From contig JAIXMF010000145.1 in assembly GCA_025201365.1 (NCBI GenBank), positions 1 through 31,539 on the forward strand: a DNA stretch of 31,539 bases, read 5' to 3'. The translations under genes were made by a program, and so were the position numbers. Numbering within the stretch: the stretch's first letter is position 1; every line of letters begins with the position of its first letter. Of this stretch, positions 1 to 9,278 are shown in pieces. Below the pieces are notes generated by a model. That model ran no database searches, was not told the DNA's origin, and was given only the letters and a program-made list of their open reading frames with translations. The stretch is from Syncephalis plumigaleata (lineage: Eukaryota > Zoopagomycota > Zoopagomycetes > Zoopagales > Piptocephalidaceae).

Positions 1-741
1 GCCCATATCAATGATCAATGGTTCCAGTTTCTCGAGGGCACCAGGAGTGAATGCTGGTAGCATTAGTCGTTTCTACCATTTGTATCGACTAAATGAGCGA
101 CACATTATCGTGTAATCATCATTGCTTGCCTACCTGCGATCGATGATAATCGACATTACTACACAGCATGGAGAAATCGATTAGTTTACATTGTCCTTTG
201 TCATTTTATTATCATTGAAGTAATCACTCACATTGTATTGAATAAATTCTCGTGACCAATACGAAATAGATTGTAGTCTCGTCCCTTGGCATATTGATGC
301 GAACCATTGACCTTACGAATTAGCGCGGCACTCGACACCCATACGGTATTGGGACCTGTCATTGACGAGGTGCGCTTCTCATTAGACATGATAGACAAAA
401 AGCATCACCAATGTGACCGGTTTACTTGCCTGCACGTAGGATCGAGCCATACTGGCGGTGCATCCTTAGTACTTCCGTGTTTTGCTGCGTGTAGGCACGC
501 TTCAAGTTAAGAAAAAGTTCTGCTAGAATGGAGAGACGAGGTCCGGGTACTTTGGCCAATGGATTTATACACTCCACATGGATCACCTGATATGATAAGA
601 GTGTTAATGCTTTATTACTGCTACTACTGCTATTGCTACGCGGTTGCTAACCTTGTACAGCGCATAGCCAGCTACCGTTAACGCCATAAGCTCCCACCAG
701 GGAAGGGCGTTTGGTAATAGTTCCGATATAGATGATATCAT
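1..741 (-). CDS. Cytochrome P450, N-terminal part (runs off left edge)
   Basis: Microsomal haem mono-oxygenase; only the first 156 residues are in the window, so the haem-binding Cys loop is not visible. Inferred exons: 652-741, 430-586, 232-355, 134-158 and 1-72 (open at the edge). Seen: a hydrophobic anchor (LPWWELMALTVAGYALYK, about residues 13-30), the proline-rich hinge PLAKVPGPRLS, then QYGSILRAGPNTVWVS and a C-helix-like RLMLPAFTPGALEKLEP. These are standard landmarks of fungal P450s with an ER anchor. The ATG chosen is the only one in frame before the anchor and lies just downstream of an (AG)n tract. Intron 2 uses a GC donor (GCAAGTA), which is the only way found to join RA to GPNT in frame. 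Exon 4 is only 25 nt. The substrate cannot be inferred. A questin-oxidase-like gene lies on the same strand 2.1 kb upstream. Confidence 0.87.
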
Positions 742-1289
742 ATGGCTAGAGTAGTAGTTTGATGATGAATAATGGTTAGCTAGAGAGAGAGAGAGAGAGA
801 GAGATGAATAATAATCGAGAAGATAATGGTAAACGCTAGTATGCACTGATATAAAACAATTTTATAGACAATTCATAAGCTGATAGCATGTTGAACAGCT
901 GGCTTTTTTATTCCGTTACTCTTGTGCCAACACTTTGAATAGGGATGTGCGATACGCACACACACAATGATTGCTGCACTAGAACAGGTGTCTAGACACG
1001 CAGCTGTAGGGTCTGGCCAACTCTGGCTAGAACATCATTTAATCATGCCATTTATTAAAAGAAGAAAGAACGAAGGAAATGACTAGTTTGCCCGCTATAA
1101 CCGGAATAAATCTAGAACCAGTATCACATGAGTTGCGCACGAGTGTGATGCGTAACAACTATCCACGACTAATCTAGCATGATTATATTAATGTATTCTA
1201 GATTATCGACTCTTATTTTTAGCAAGAATCCAAATGATAATTGCTTCTATCCTCATTCCCTATCATCATGACATGTCGATTTACATATT
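742..1289. other. Intergenic, P450 upstream region
   Basis: No gene recognised. It holds the presumed promoter and leader of the minus-strand P450, including the (AG)n tract next to its start. The rest is AT-rich sequence between the P450 and the small gene at 1290-1783. Confidence 0.5.
782..804. repeat. (AG)n dinucleotide repeat
   Basis: An uninterrupted AG run of about 23 bp. On the P450 coding strand it reads as a CT tract about 40 nt before the start codon, so it may be part of the promoter or leader. Confidence 0.9.
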
Positions 1290-1783
1290 CTATTTTACTA
1301 TTATTGCACACAGGTCTAGACTTATCGTCCAGTTCTGTAAATGGTATAATAACACATTGGCTTAATTAAATGGCTATACAACTTCACGTTAGCACACCTG
1401 TAGGGATAGAATGTTGCAATCACTTACATTGTCAAGCTCCGTATTCAATACGGTGAGCGACATACGACTGTCAGAATATTGATTTCTAGCCACAGTAAGG
1501 ATTTTACGTGACATAGGCGATAGATCCTGCGTAGAATCATCACGGATAAGATCTATTCGTTGTTGTGTCAATATTCATTGTGTATCACTGTTACCATTGC
1601 TTTCATTTATTTACGCCTACCTTGATTGGTCTTGTCATTGCAGTTCAAGTAATTGCCAGTTAAATCGGCCGATACTCGAGTACGTTTCCTCATACATAGA
1701 TGCTCTTGCCGTGCACCAATAGGTGATTTGGCACAGATCCGCAAATCAGAACCAAGTGTATACGTGCTACTGCTACCTTCCAT
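1290..1783 (-). CDS. Small unrecognised gene, three putative exons
   Basis: I do not recognise a family. A possible 110-residue protein is built from exons 1621-1783, 1428-1552 and 1290-1334. Support: an ATG opens a 54-codon frame ending at a GTAGGC donor in phase 1. The next segment begins after TAG with the matching phase (giving Asp) and stays open for 41 codons to a GTAAGT donor. A third short exon after TTTACAG reaches a stop. The middle exon is polar and helix-like (for example SPMSRKILTVARNQY and SLTVLNTELDN), and the first is Ser/Arg/Cys-rich. If the second intron is not spliced, the protein ends instead at 1389. It lies between the P450 and the questin-oxidase-like gene, on the same strand. 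It could be a chance arrangement; the compatible phases are the main argument for a gene. Confidence 0.4.
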
Positions 1784-2842
1784 TGACGTGTATTTGACGA
1801 GAATAATTAAAAGGTTGTAGTTTAGAATGGATTGCTAATTGCTTGCCACTTGTCAAATGAGCTTGGTTATACCTGTCCGTATTCCGTACGTGTTCGAATT
1901 AATGACGACGTTTAATTTTAAATGCCTGGATACTGTAATATGTTACCAGGTGGTATTATCATGGTACACTAGTAATATTAATCAATGTTCCGGTCATTAG
2001 GATATATCATGATAGTGGTACTAAATAAATGACATTAAGGGTGTGTGTTGCTCAATCATCACTAGACTGTTCGACAATTATGAGCTATACACTACTTGCA
2101 ATGCATACATCTATAATTTATCCTTTTATATTGAAATGACAAAATCAATATAGTTCCTGAATCCAGCAACACTCGGATCACAGCAATCTTCATTCGCCAC
2201 GAAGACTATGCCTTACAATGTGGTGGCAGCGAAGCCGCTACTAAATTAACAAAAAAGTTCCCGAGAGATAAGAAGGAGGAGGGGATTAAGGCTGTCAAAA
2301 GTAAGCTTTATTCCAAATGAAGATGTTCGAGAAGTCGTGGATACGGATAAAGTGTCAATGGTTTGTTTTCGAGTCAGGTGGAAATGCTTACAACGGTACA
2401 GCTGTTTATTATAATAAAATAAGTTACGATAACGTTTAGAAAGAGAAAGAGTAACGGGTAAACAAAGCAAATGTGTTGACAAGTGTGTTAGTGTGCATAC
2501 AGCAGCCAGTTAAGAGTGTTACGGCGATAGATACGTGAATAACGAGTGAGCAAGTGAGTGAATGAGCAATAAACGAGTAAACGAGTAACGCGTAAGCAAT
2601 AAACAAGTGTATTCACAAGTGTGTTAGCATTTAATAGTACGTTTCCATTTAATAACCCAAACGATCATATCCCTGTATTCTATTTTATCTCATATGATCA
2701 TTCATTTGAATGTTGTCAAATAGGTTTATTATAATAAAATCGCTACGGCAACATTAAAAAAGGAATACACCAATTAACAAATGCTCGTGTAGAGTGCTGC
2801 TAATAGCAATGATGATGATGATGATAGTATGTATATTCCAGT
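1784..2842. other. Intergenic, AT-rich, degenerate repeats
   Basis: No gene supported. It contains a run of near-repeats of the type AACGAGTAA around 2535-2600, a duplicated segment (see 2404-2740) and a GATGAT tract at about 2809-2825 next to the questin-oxidase-like stop codon. Confidence 0.5.
2404..2740. repeat. Dispersed direct repeat pair
   Basis: The 17-mer GTTTATTATAATAAAAT occurs identically at 2404-2420 and 2724-2740. Weaker similarity continues downstream of each copy (TTACGATAACGTTTA versus CTACGGCAACATTAA). A second short match, CAAGTGTGTTAG, lies between them at about 2479 and 2614. This looks like a decayed local duplication. Confidence 0.6.
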
Positions 2843-4239
2843 TTAATACTTGGATTTAAGCTGTCGTTCCGTGTATCCATGTCCCGTAAATTCCCAATCA
2901 TCATTTACCCTTATCGCATTAGTGGTGAGTGCTGCTGCCACGCGCCATCGACCATTCTGCTCGCCAAATGCTTTCTCCGCGCACATCATGGAATACACCA
3001 GCTTTGGTGCGTGCTGATCCTTTGCTGCTATCGCCTCGGCGATAATACGTTGCCATGGATAGTCTTGTTGGTAGGGCTGTAGGATCTCGTCCGCGTGTCC
3101 GAGTGAAGGTCGCCCCTGAACGATGTAGGCCAGCAAGAGGAACAGCCATTCGACGCGTAATAAACGGACACGCTCCGTGATTGGTAGTCGCTTGTACACA
3201 ACACTCATGGCATGGGCCGAGGTCACTCCATGCACCATGAAAAAGTCCGGATGTTGATGATGAGCCGATCCCACATAGGCTGTCACCGCCGTTTCGAATA
3301 GCTCGACCAATCGTGCATCCAAATTATCTAAATAGTACAATAATTGTTAAAATAAAAGAATTCATTAGTATTATTCTATAAGTTGAATGACCATTTATAT
3401 CGCTGTTATTATTCACCTTCATTAATGGCCACTTTGTTGTAGTATTTCCTCAATAAATCTCTTCTATTCCATACGGCTTCTAATTTATCGCTGAAACCGG
3501 TTCCAGTTGCACTAAGTGCTATCTTATCGAATTCTTTATCCTCTGCAACTTGCGCTACTATATCGGCAAATCCGATATTAGGATCGCATTCGCTATTATC
3601 GACTGGCGCATCGACTAGATCCCCCATTGGAACATAGCGTGTTGATCCCATGGCCAATGTCTCGACTAATACCATGTTATCGTTAAACTCGAGCGCATAT
3701 CCAAGATGTATCAACGGATGTCCAGCTGCACCGACAGAGCCATCCAGTAGCAATGGAACATACATGTCAAACAGCTTATCGGCACCAAGTTCTTTAAACT
3801 GATCCTCGTAAAAGCGCAAATACGCGGAATAAGATCTATTTCCATTAGTAGAGTAGTAATGTTAGTTAGCAATGATGATTTGTATGTATTCAACGTGGAC
3901 TACTAACGTTGTATCTCCCAGATATTTCGACCAGTTATCCTTGGTAATGGTAATGCCATGCGATTCTAAAGGCTCTAGTCGTTGCTTTCCCTCGTTCATG
4001 GCTCTTTGAAGACGTTGAGAATCAGCTAGATAACATATCGTTAGATACTCTTATATCATGGTACAGTAACTGCTAGCGTTCTACGTACCTCCCATGCTAT
4101 AGAGAACATACAAATGATGCACCATGTGATTAACCCTGAATCCACCAAAGACTATATCGAAACTGTCATGGTTGATCTTTAGCAAATCGTGCAGCGTCTG
4201 CTCCCTCGTCTTATCCTCCGTGTGACTTGTTACTTGCAT
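2843..4239 (-). CDS. Questin-oxidase-like protein (AflY/MdpL/GedK family, formerly DUF4243)
   Basis: Predicted 390-residue protein from exons 4089-4239, 3908-4025, 3417-3835 and 2843-3327; all phases close. Seen: the family signature AAGHPLIHLGYALEFN in exon 3, preceded by SYSAYLRFYEDQFKELG, plus His-rich segments such as NHMVHHLYVLYSMG near residues 36-50. Characterised relatives are oxidases that open or cleave anthraquinone-type rings (questin to desmethylsulochrin; AflY in aflatoxin synthesis), but many homologues have no known substrate, so the activity here is inferred only at family level. Residue 1 is the ATG at 4239, giving a short hydrophilic N-terminus with no signal peptide. The ends are marked by GATGAT tracts on both sides. 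The P450 on the same strand might act on related substrates, but no polyketide synthase is in the window. Confidence 0.85.
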
Positions 4240-4758
4240 GTTGCTTAGCGGTGGTGATATCGATGATGTTTCCGTTTTGGTTATCCAAATGATAGTTTAA
4301 GAAATAAACTTGAAATAAGAACGAATGATGATGATGATGATAATGACATTTATTGTAGATAATGTGGTAAAAGGGATTACGTTCAGTTTATATATACGTA
4401 CACGTATACATGTCAGACACCTATTCTACTAATTACTAAGCATGACGATATATATCCCTAGTTTCACGTCGATCTTACCGTAGACATCATCATCGTGCTA
4501 ATACACAAACTGAAACACCTCACTGTCACATGTGTAGGTGGTTGATCTGGTTCTATCTTACACGAAACAGGAGTTGACAATGACAATTAGTCATCCATGG
4601 CAGAGACATGTTGTCCTATAATAAATTCTATAAATGATCAAAGTGGCACGATTCAGTATGCAACGATTTATTTTTAGAGATGATGAAATTGCATTACAAC
4701 CATGATGCTGACAAATAAACAAAATAACGCATTGCTTATTGTAAATGTAGTAAATTGC
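4240..4758. other. Intergenic between questin-oxidase-like and PIG-B genes
   Basis: No gene seen. It contains a GATGAT tract at about 4325-4340, a TATATACGTACACGTATACA purine-pyrimidine alternating stretch near 4391-4410, and an AATAAA on the minus strand near 4670 that could serve as the PIG-B polyadenylation signal. Confidence 0.5.
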
Positions 4759-6737
4759 TCAATGATTATTGCAATACACTAGGACATCACCAGTGCGTCG
4801 TTCATCATCGTGAAAGAATGAATTAAAGAATCGATTACACTATGAACGTTGATTAATTAGTTAACAGTATGGTATGCAGCAAATAAACACCTATCCTACC
4901 TCATGATAGCCGTGTGCCTCCAATGTTTTGTTCACGACTGGTAGCAGCACGTTGAAAAGTAATAGATGACTTGGCCACCATCGTTGATCACCCATCGTAT
5001 CAAGCTCCATTGTTGATACAGGTTCTTTCGGCATGGATGATTGATCTATCGACATTAAACGTGTGTTTAGAAATGCTACAGGATCCGCATAGAATACGTC
5101 CTCCTCTGATTTGTACGTGTCCATGACACTGGCACTAATAAGTAGATGATTCATTTAGATTAGCATTCGCAAACGGTATATTTCCCCTCGTTTACTTACG
5201 AGGCCGGTGGTTCGCAAGTGATAAACCACATGGGAACACGTCGATGAAGTCGACTCCAGTACGGTGTTGAATGGCAAGGCATCAGGTAACCGATACTGGA
5301 CAATTTATCAGCAGGCTGATGACGTAGCCAATCCATCACGTCAAGCACGCCTCGTTGATGATACGACACGAATAGGACTGATAGTATGACATTCGGTAAA
5401 AGGATGCCAATGATAAATAGAGTACGCCATTGACGACTAGATTGCAATCGAGACGAATGCCACCAGTATCGAGCACCGTAAGCGGCGTAAACAATGCCAA
5501 TGGGAACAATTGGATAGATGAATCGGAATTCCTTGTGTGCCAATAGACTATAGATGCTTAGAAGCCATAGGCTAGCGTAGGCTGCGGTCCGATGGGTAGC
5601 GGCGGATGCTTTTCGAATGCCGTAGATGGTCAATGGTAGAAATGTGGTTAGCACCACTGGAACACCCTGAGTGGCATACCAATGCCATGGATGCTGGCCA
5701 TAAAAGACGGACACGCCTCGGATAACATTGGCTTTTATAAAGTTATAGGGGACAAACACCCATTCACCGTAGTAGTAATGGTCGGCCAGTGCCATTACTC
5801 CGAATGCTATGAATCTAACCAAAATGATAAGCTATGATAATATGATAGAAATAATAAATGCGGCATTACATAATTACGAGTGTATTGACCAAGGCTAGAA
5901 AGTTGACATGGATACTTGATTTTACAAGCAGATCAACACCTAGGAATATCCAGAATACAGCTCCCGTTGGACGAAGTAAACAGGCAAATGCCGCGATCAT
6001 TAAGGAAATACGAAGTTGTCTAAGGATACATGAATGTATAGCGTTAATTGTTGTTGTTTGTTTTTCGAGTTATTGTCATTCATGTACTTGCTGCATTTGA
6101 CGAGTGACATCCTTGCTAGATACGAATTTATATGGCCATGGCCAATAGTAAAGTGCCATGGTAGAGAGTGACATCTCCATAGAGTTTGCCAGTGTACGAG
6201 GTGCGTGCAACCAATGACACCATGATATTAGGGTAAACCACATCTAATAAATGGATTGCGATTAGATGTCTCGTTGGTTACAAGCGACTAAACGGCAGAC
6301 TTACCGTCCATCGCGCCGTATCCTTACCGAACCATTGACGTGCTATTCTAATGGTGTACCAGTCGCCGATGGCCGCTATTATTGCTTGCAGTACTGTTGG
6401 CATCCATTGCTATAACATCGCGAGGTTAGTGTGATTTCACCTAGATATTACCATCTACGTGATAGTCAGCTATACTTGCCACTAGTTCAGATTGTTCCAT
6501 GCCCAGTTGAACAGCTACCTGGTAGGCGAGTGCAAAACACCATGGATGCAATATACTACGGATACGCTCCCTCCACTCCCAGGTAAGATAGCCATAACCG
6601 AATACACTACGGTGTGCTACCTCCTGCGCCTGCCAATACTCGTCTGGATAGCCGTAAGTATGCGTGAGTGCCCCGTTCACTAAGCGATACAGCACGAACC
6701 ACCAGAAACGAGGCTGATAACCGAGAGAGAACTTCAT
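4759..6737 (-). CDS. GPI10: GPI mannosyltransferase III (PIG-B / Gpi10), GT22 family
   Basis: ER multi-span enzyme that adds the third mannose to the GPI-anchor core, using dolichol-phosphate-mannose. Predicted 531 residues from exons 6480-6737, 6305-6409, 6092-6243, 5870-6019, 5200-5814, 4900-5134 and 4759-4839. Seen: YGYPDEYWQAQEVAH with the GT22 loop acidic residues, then FGYGYLTWEW, RTLANSMEMSL, ACLLRPTGAV, FYGQHPWHWYATQGVP, the GT22 signature HKEFRF, a C-terminal DVFYADPVAFL and FFHDDERRTGDVLVY. FYGQHPWHW and the C-terminal block separate it from Alg9, Alg12 and Smp3. Intron 3 needs a GC donor (CA/GCAAGTA) to keep frame, and intron 1 most likely uses GCAAGTA too. The last exon of 27 codons is easily missed but matches the family C-terminus. 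The start was chosen as the Met just before the first hydrophobic segment. It shares a 75-bp upstream gap with the METTL23-like gene. Confidence 0.93.
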
Positions 6738-6812
6738 TGGCGGTAGGCCAACCTGCAACAACTTCTCTACCCGCTGATCTTTACTCCTTTCTTTCCCGTC
6801 TACTACGAGTAA
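6738..6812. promoter_or_regulatory. 75-bp divergent promoter region (PIG-B / METTL23-like)
   Basis: Only 75 bp separate the two opposed start codons, so the transcription start elements of both genes must lie here or inside the genes. No TATA box is visible. Confidence 0.6.
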
Positions 6813-7928
6813 ATGACCACCAAGTTCTATTGCTTCGGTTCTAAATCACCGCTTGACACTAGCAGTGATAGCGAGGAGCAACGTGTATCGTAAGTATTCA
6901 CGTATGCAGGAGTAATAAAGCAACGACTAATTACAACCAAATCAATAGTGACCAAATCAGTGACGAGAACTATGGTGAAGTTCAAGTGGCTATTACCGAG
7001 GTAAGCGTAATAAATAAATAAACGGGATAGGATAGAAGATAATAATAATAACAATATGCAATAGCAAATAGACCCGTCGTTTCATTGCTACGTCTGGCCC
7101 AGTGCTTTAATGTTGGCAGAATATGTATGGCATAATAGATCTTTATTTGATGGCACTACCACGATTGAGGTAATTGATGCTTGCCACTATATAGTATTTA
7201 TTCATTCATTGACTAGGCTAATACGTGAATGTACACGTTAATAGTTGGGAGCAGGCACAGGACTACCCGGATTATTGGCGGCTAAACTCGGTAGCCATGT
7301 TTATTTAACGGATCTACCAAGAGCGATGCCACAACTAGAGCAGCATATTCAAGAGAACAATCTTACAATGAACGCAAGTCATCATGATGAAGAGACATGG
7401 CATGGATGGGCACAGTCGCATCCACTCGTATGGGGCTCATTCGATAATGAAGGGCTGATAAAACTAGTCGATTCACTAGATTCACTAGACTGGATATTAG
7501 GAGCTGATTTATTTTACGATTCAAAAGGTAGAATACTGAAATCTAACAACAGTAGCAACTTCTAGTACTAATCATAATGCCAGATTTTGAGGCAATTCTC
7601 ATTACCGTGGCTTATCTACTTGATACTTATCCAGAGGCACGATTTGTTACCACCTACCAAGAGCGTAGGTAAGTAATGAGCAGTAAGAGGAGTACATTCC
7701 TACTTGTTTAATCTCTAATGATACATTCATATATATATGACTAGCGCGACACGTACACTTCAGCCATTACTTGATCGATGGCAATTAGCGGCGCGAGTAA
7801 TAACGGGGGATCAATTCGGATGGGATCCCAACGCCTTTGCATTGTCTGCGAGTGATGACGAGGACACCAATTACGATTCAAGCTCGCTCCATAGCGTTAC
7901 ACTATACGAAATTAGACGAATCAAGTGA
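6813..7928 (+). CDS. METTL23-like seven-beta-strand methyltransferase
   Basis: S-adenosylmethionine-dependent methyltransferase of the METTL21/METTL23 group; animal METTL23 methylates histone H3 arginine, but the substrate here is unproven. Predicted 261 residues from exons 6813-6889, 6949-7000, 7065-7169, 7245-7527, 7584-7668 and 7745-7928, all phases consistent. Seen: CYVWPSALMLAEYVW before the SAM site, motif I LGAGTGLPGLLAAKLG at about residues 79-94, the acidic motif II region VYLTDLP, and ILGADLFYDSKG (the DxFY post-motif typical of the family), then TYQERS near the C-terminal third. The C-terminus carries an acidic stretch (SASDDEDTNYDSSS). The ATG at 6813 opens a short Ser/Asp-rich N-terminus. 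An AATAAA at 8039-8044 follows the stop. It is divergent from PIG-B. Confidence 0.85.
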
Positions 7929-8473
7929 TTGCATGACGTGGACATGTGTTCAACAGTTCTAGTGTATAGTTTTCCTTTACTTATTACAAGCACCTATCGA
8001 TAAGTCTATCTATCTCGCTTATAACATATAAACTAATGAATAAATGGAGTTCTGGAGTATTGAAAGGATAATAATGCCGTTACATGTAAAAATAGAATAA
8101 GGATACGGAGTAAGCTAAATAAGTAGAATGTTATAGGATACGGAATACCGCAAATACACACACGCACATATAGATAGACAAACGCGCACATGTTGCCTTG
8201 TGGTAGTGAACGGAAACTGCCAAGTATAGACGATACCGATGACTATAGCGGCATTGTACTACTTCTATTAGTACAAGTAGCGGTGTGAATGGAAGTGGAA
8301 AGGGTGGGCATATGGCTTCATCATCCACATCATCATCATCATCATTCTCCCCAATACGAGTTCACATGACCGTCATCATTCACTGTCATTCATTCATTGT
8401 GGCGGTGATATTCACAATTGTAATACGTAGAGCCGGTTACATTCATTGATGCCACCAACTAATTCGTTTCTCC

Positions 8474-8481
8474 TATATATA
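8474..8481 (+). promoter_or_regulatory. TATA box of beta-thymosin gene
   Basis: TATATATA in a CCT/GAGG context, followed by a pyrimidine-rich region. With the usual 25-35 bp spacing, transcription would start near 8505-8515, giving a leader of about 225 nt. Few genes here have so clear a TATA box, which suggests strong or regulated expression (inference). Confidence 0.55.
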
Positions 8482-8602
8482 GAGGGAGGGAGAATGATGA
8501 TGATGATGATATTGGTACTATTCGTTCAAAGTCCTTTTCTTTCCTGTTCACTCTCATTTACTTTTGATATTTGTTTTCACACTACTGTTTGACAGTACTT
8601 GT

Positions 8603-8629
8603 TCACTCACTCACTCACTCACTCACTCA
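8603..8629 (+). repeat. (TCAC)n tetranucleotide repeat in thymosin leader
   Basis: Six to seven tandem TCAC units, inside the predicted 5' untranslated leader about 110 nt before the start codon. Confidence 0.9.
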
Positions 8630-8736
8630 ACTATCATCGATTCTATCATCGTCATTGGCTATCTCTAGTCTATTGCTTTTGTATCTATCAGACAAAGAAA
8701 TCGTGTGTGTGTCTGTTTATAACCACTGCTACCACT

Positions 8737-8886
8737 ATGGCCGATCAAGCACAAAACCAACAGATCTTGAACGAGATCGAAAAAAACGACAAGACACACT
8801 TGAAGCACGTCACACCGGAGGTGAAGAATAAATTGCCCACCAAAGAGGATATTGAAGCAGAGAAGAAGGAGGCTCAAAACGCCTAG
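8737..8886 (+). CDS. Stand-alone beta-thymosin (actin-monomer-binding peptide)
   Basis: A 49-residue intronless protein matching a whole single beta-thymosin. In order: the N-terminal helix ILNEIEKNDKTHLK, the actin-contact segment LKHVTP in the place of LKKTET, then KNKLPTKEDIEAEKKEA, the LP(S/T)KE.IE.EK C-terminal helix signature. Beta-thymosins bind G-actin one to one and buffer monomer in the cytosol. The usual Phe of the EKFDK segment is Asn here (EKNDK), and LKKT is LKHV, so affinity may differ. The start was chosen because the ATG at 8737 gives the length and N-terminal spacing typical of the family (about 43 residues in vertebrates). An upstream TATA box, a pyrimidine-rich leader and a nearby AATAAA make it a complete small transcription unit. 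The main alternative is a WH2-domain peptide, but the C-terminal half is specifically thymosin-like. Confidence 0.88.
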   Translation: MADQAQNQQILNEIEKNDKTHLKHVTPEVKNKLPTKEDIEAEKKEAQNA

Positions 8887-8917
8887 ATCAATCTACCATC
8901 ATGTCCTTTACTGATCA

Positions 8918-8923
8918 ATAAAT
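8918..8923 (+). terminator. Polyadenylation signal of beta-thymosin gene
   Basis: AATAAA 31 nt after the stop codon, as expected for a short 3' untranslated region. Confidence 0.6.
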
Positions 8924-9212
8924 TCAGCTGTTGACCCACCTTGAATTATTGTTATGATAATTGACGATAGTGTGATAAGATGCATTCTAACGATATTTAC
9001 TTGCAATTAGAGAATACGATAGAAGAGACGATTTATCGTATGACTCATTAAAAACTGTAACTTACATGGATTTCTCCATCTGATTAACGTAGTCAGCCCT
9101 TTTGTTTTTACAAATAAATAATAGCTATGATGATAACACTTACGTATCGCGATCCTTAACATAATCCTCAACTGCTAGGGCAATGACAACTACTCAATAA
9201 TAATAACAATGC

Positions 9213-9253
9213 GATAATGGTATTAACAATTGAATAGATTATTTATTAATAAA
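9213..9253. repeat. Flanking direct repeat, left copy
   Basis: Starts GATAATGGTATTAACAATTG and continues into TTATTTATTAATAAA. It closely matches 11570-11611 in the same orientation (one mismatch in the first 20 bases, then a small gap). The two copies bracket the coiled-coil gene and the pyrimidine-rich tract. Confidence 0.6.
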
Positions 9254-9278
9254 TATTTATTATAAGATTAGTGCATTA

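Larger units (their letters stand above)
7929..8736. other. Intergenic: METTL23-like 3' region and beta-thymosin promoter/leader
   Basis: No further gene seen. Contents: an AATAAA at 8039-8044, a CAT trinucleotide tract at about 8328-8345, a GAT tract at about 8493-8510, a TATA box at 8474-8481 and a long pyrimidine-rich leader before the thymosin start. Confidence 0.6.
8887..9278. other. Intergenic after beta-thymosin, with splice-like orphan segments
   Basis: Besides the thymosin 3' region, the minus strand has two short pieces with exon-like borders: 9144-9174 (TAG before, GTAAGT after) and 9062-9098 (AAAAG before, ending in a stop). Joined in their compatible phases they read VEDYVKDRDTADYVNQMEKS plus Met and stop. 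No upstream exon or start was found, so this may be a gene remnant or chance. One copy of the direct repeat lies at 9213-9253. Confidence 0.35.

Noticed and set aside
307-510. 67-codon plus-strand open frame
   Set aside because: It is antisense to P450 exons 2-3, starts with TTG and has no family resemblance; the minus-strand P450 explains the open frame.
2246-2482. 78-codon minus-strand open frame
   Set aside because: Non-ATG start, Ser/Leu/Tyr-rich composition, within AT-rich repeat sequence, no motif.
9007-9162. 51-residue ATG-to-stop frame on the minus strand
   Set aside because: Basic and hydrophobic without recognisable features, and it overlaps the splice-like segments in another frame; probably chance.
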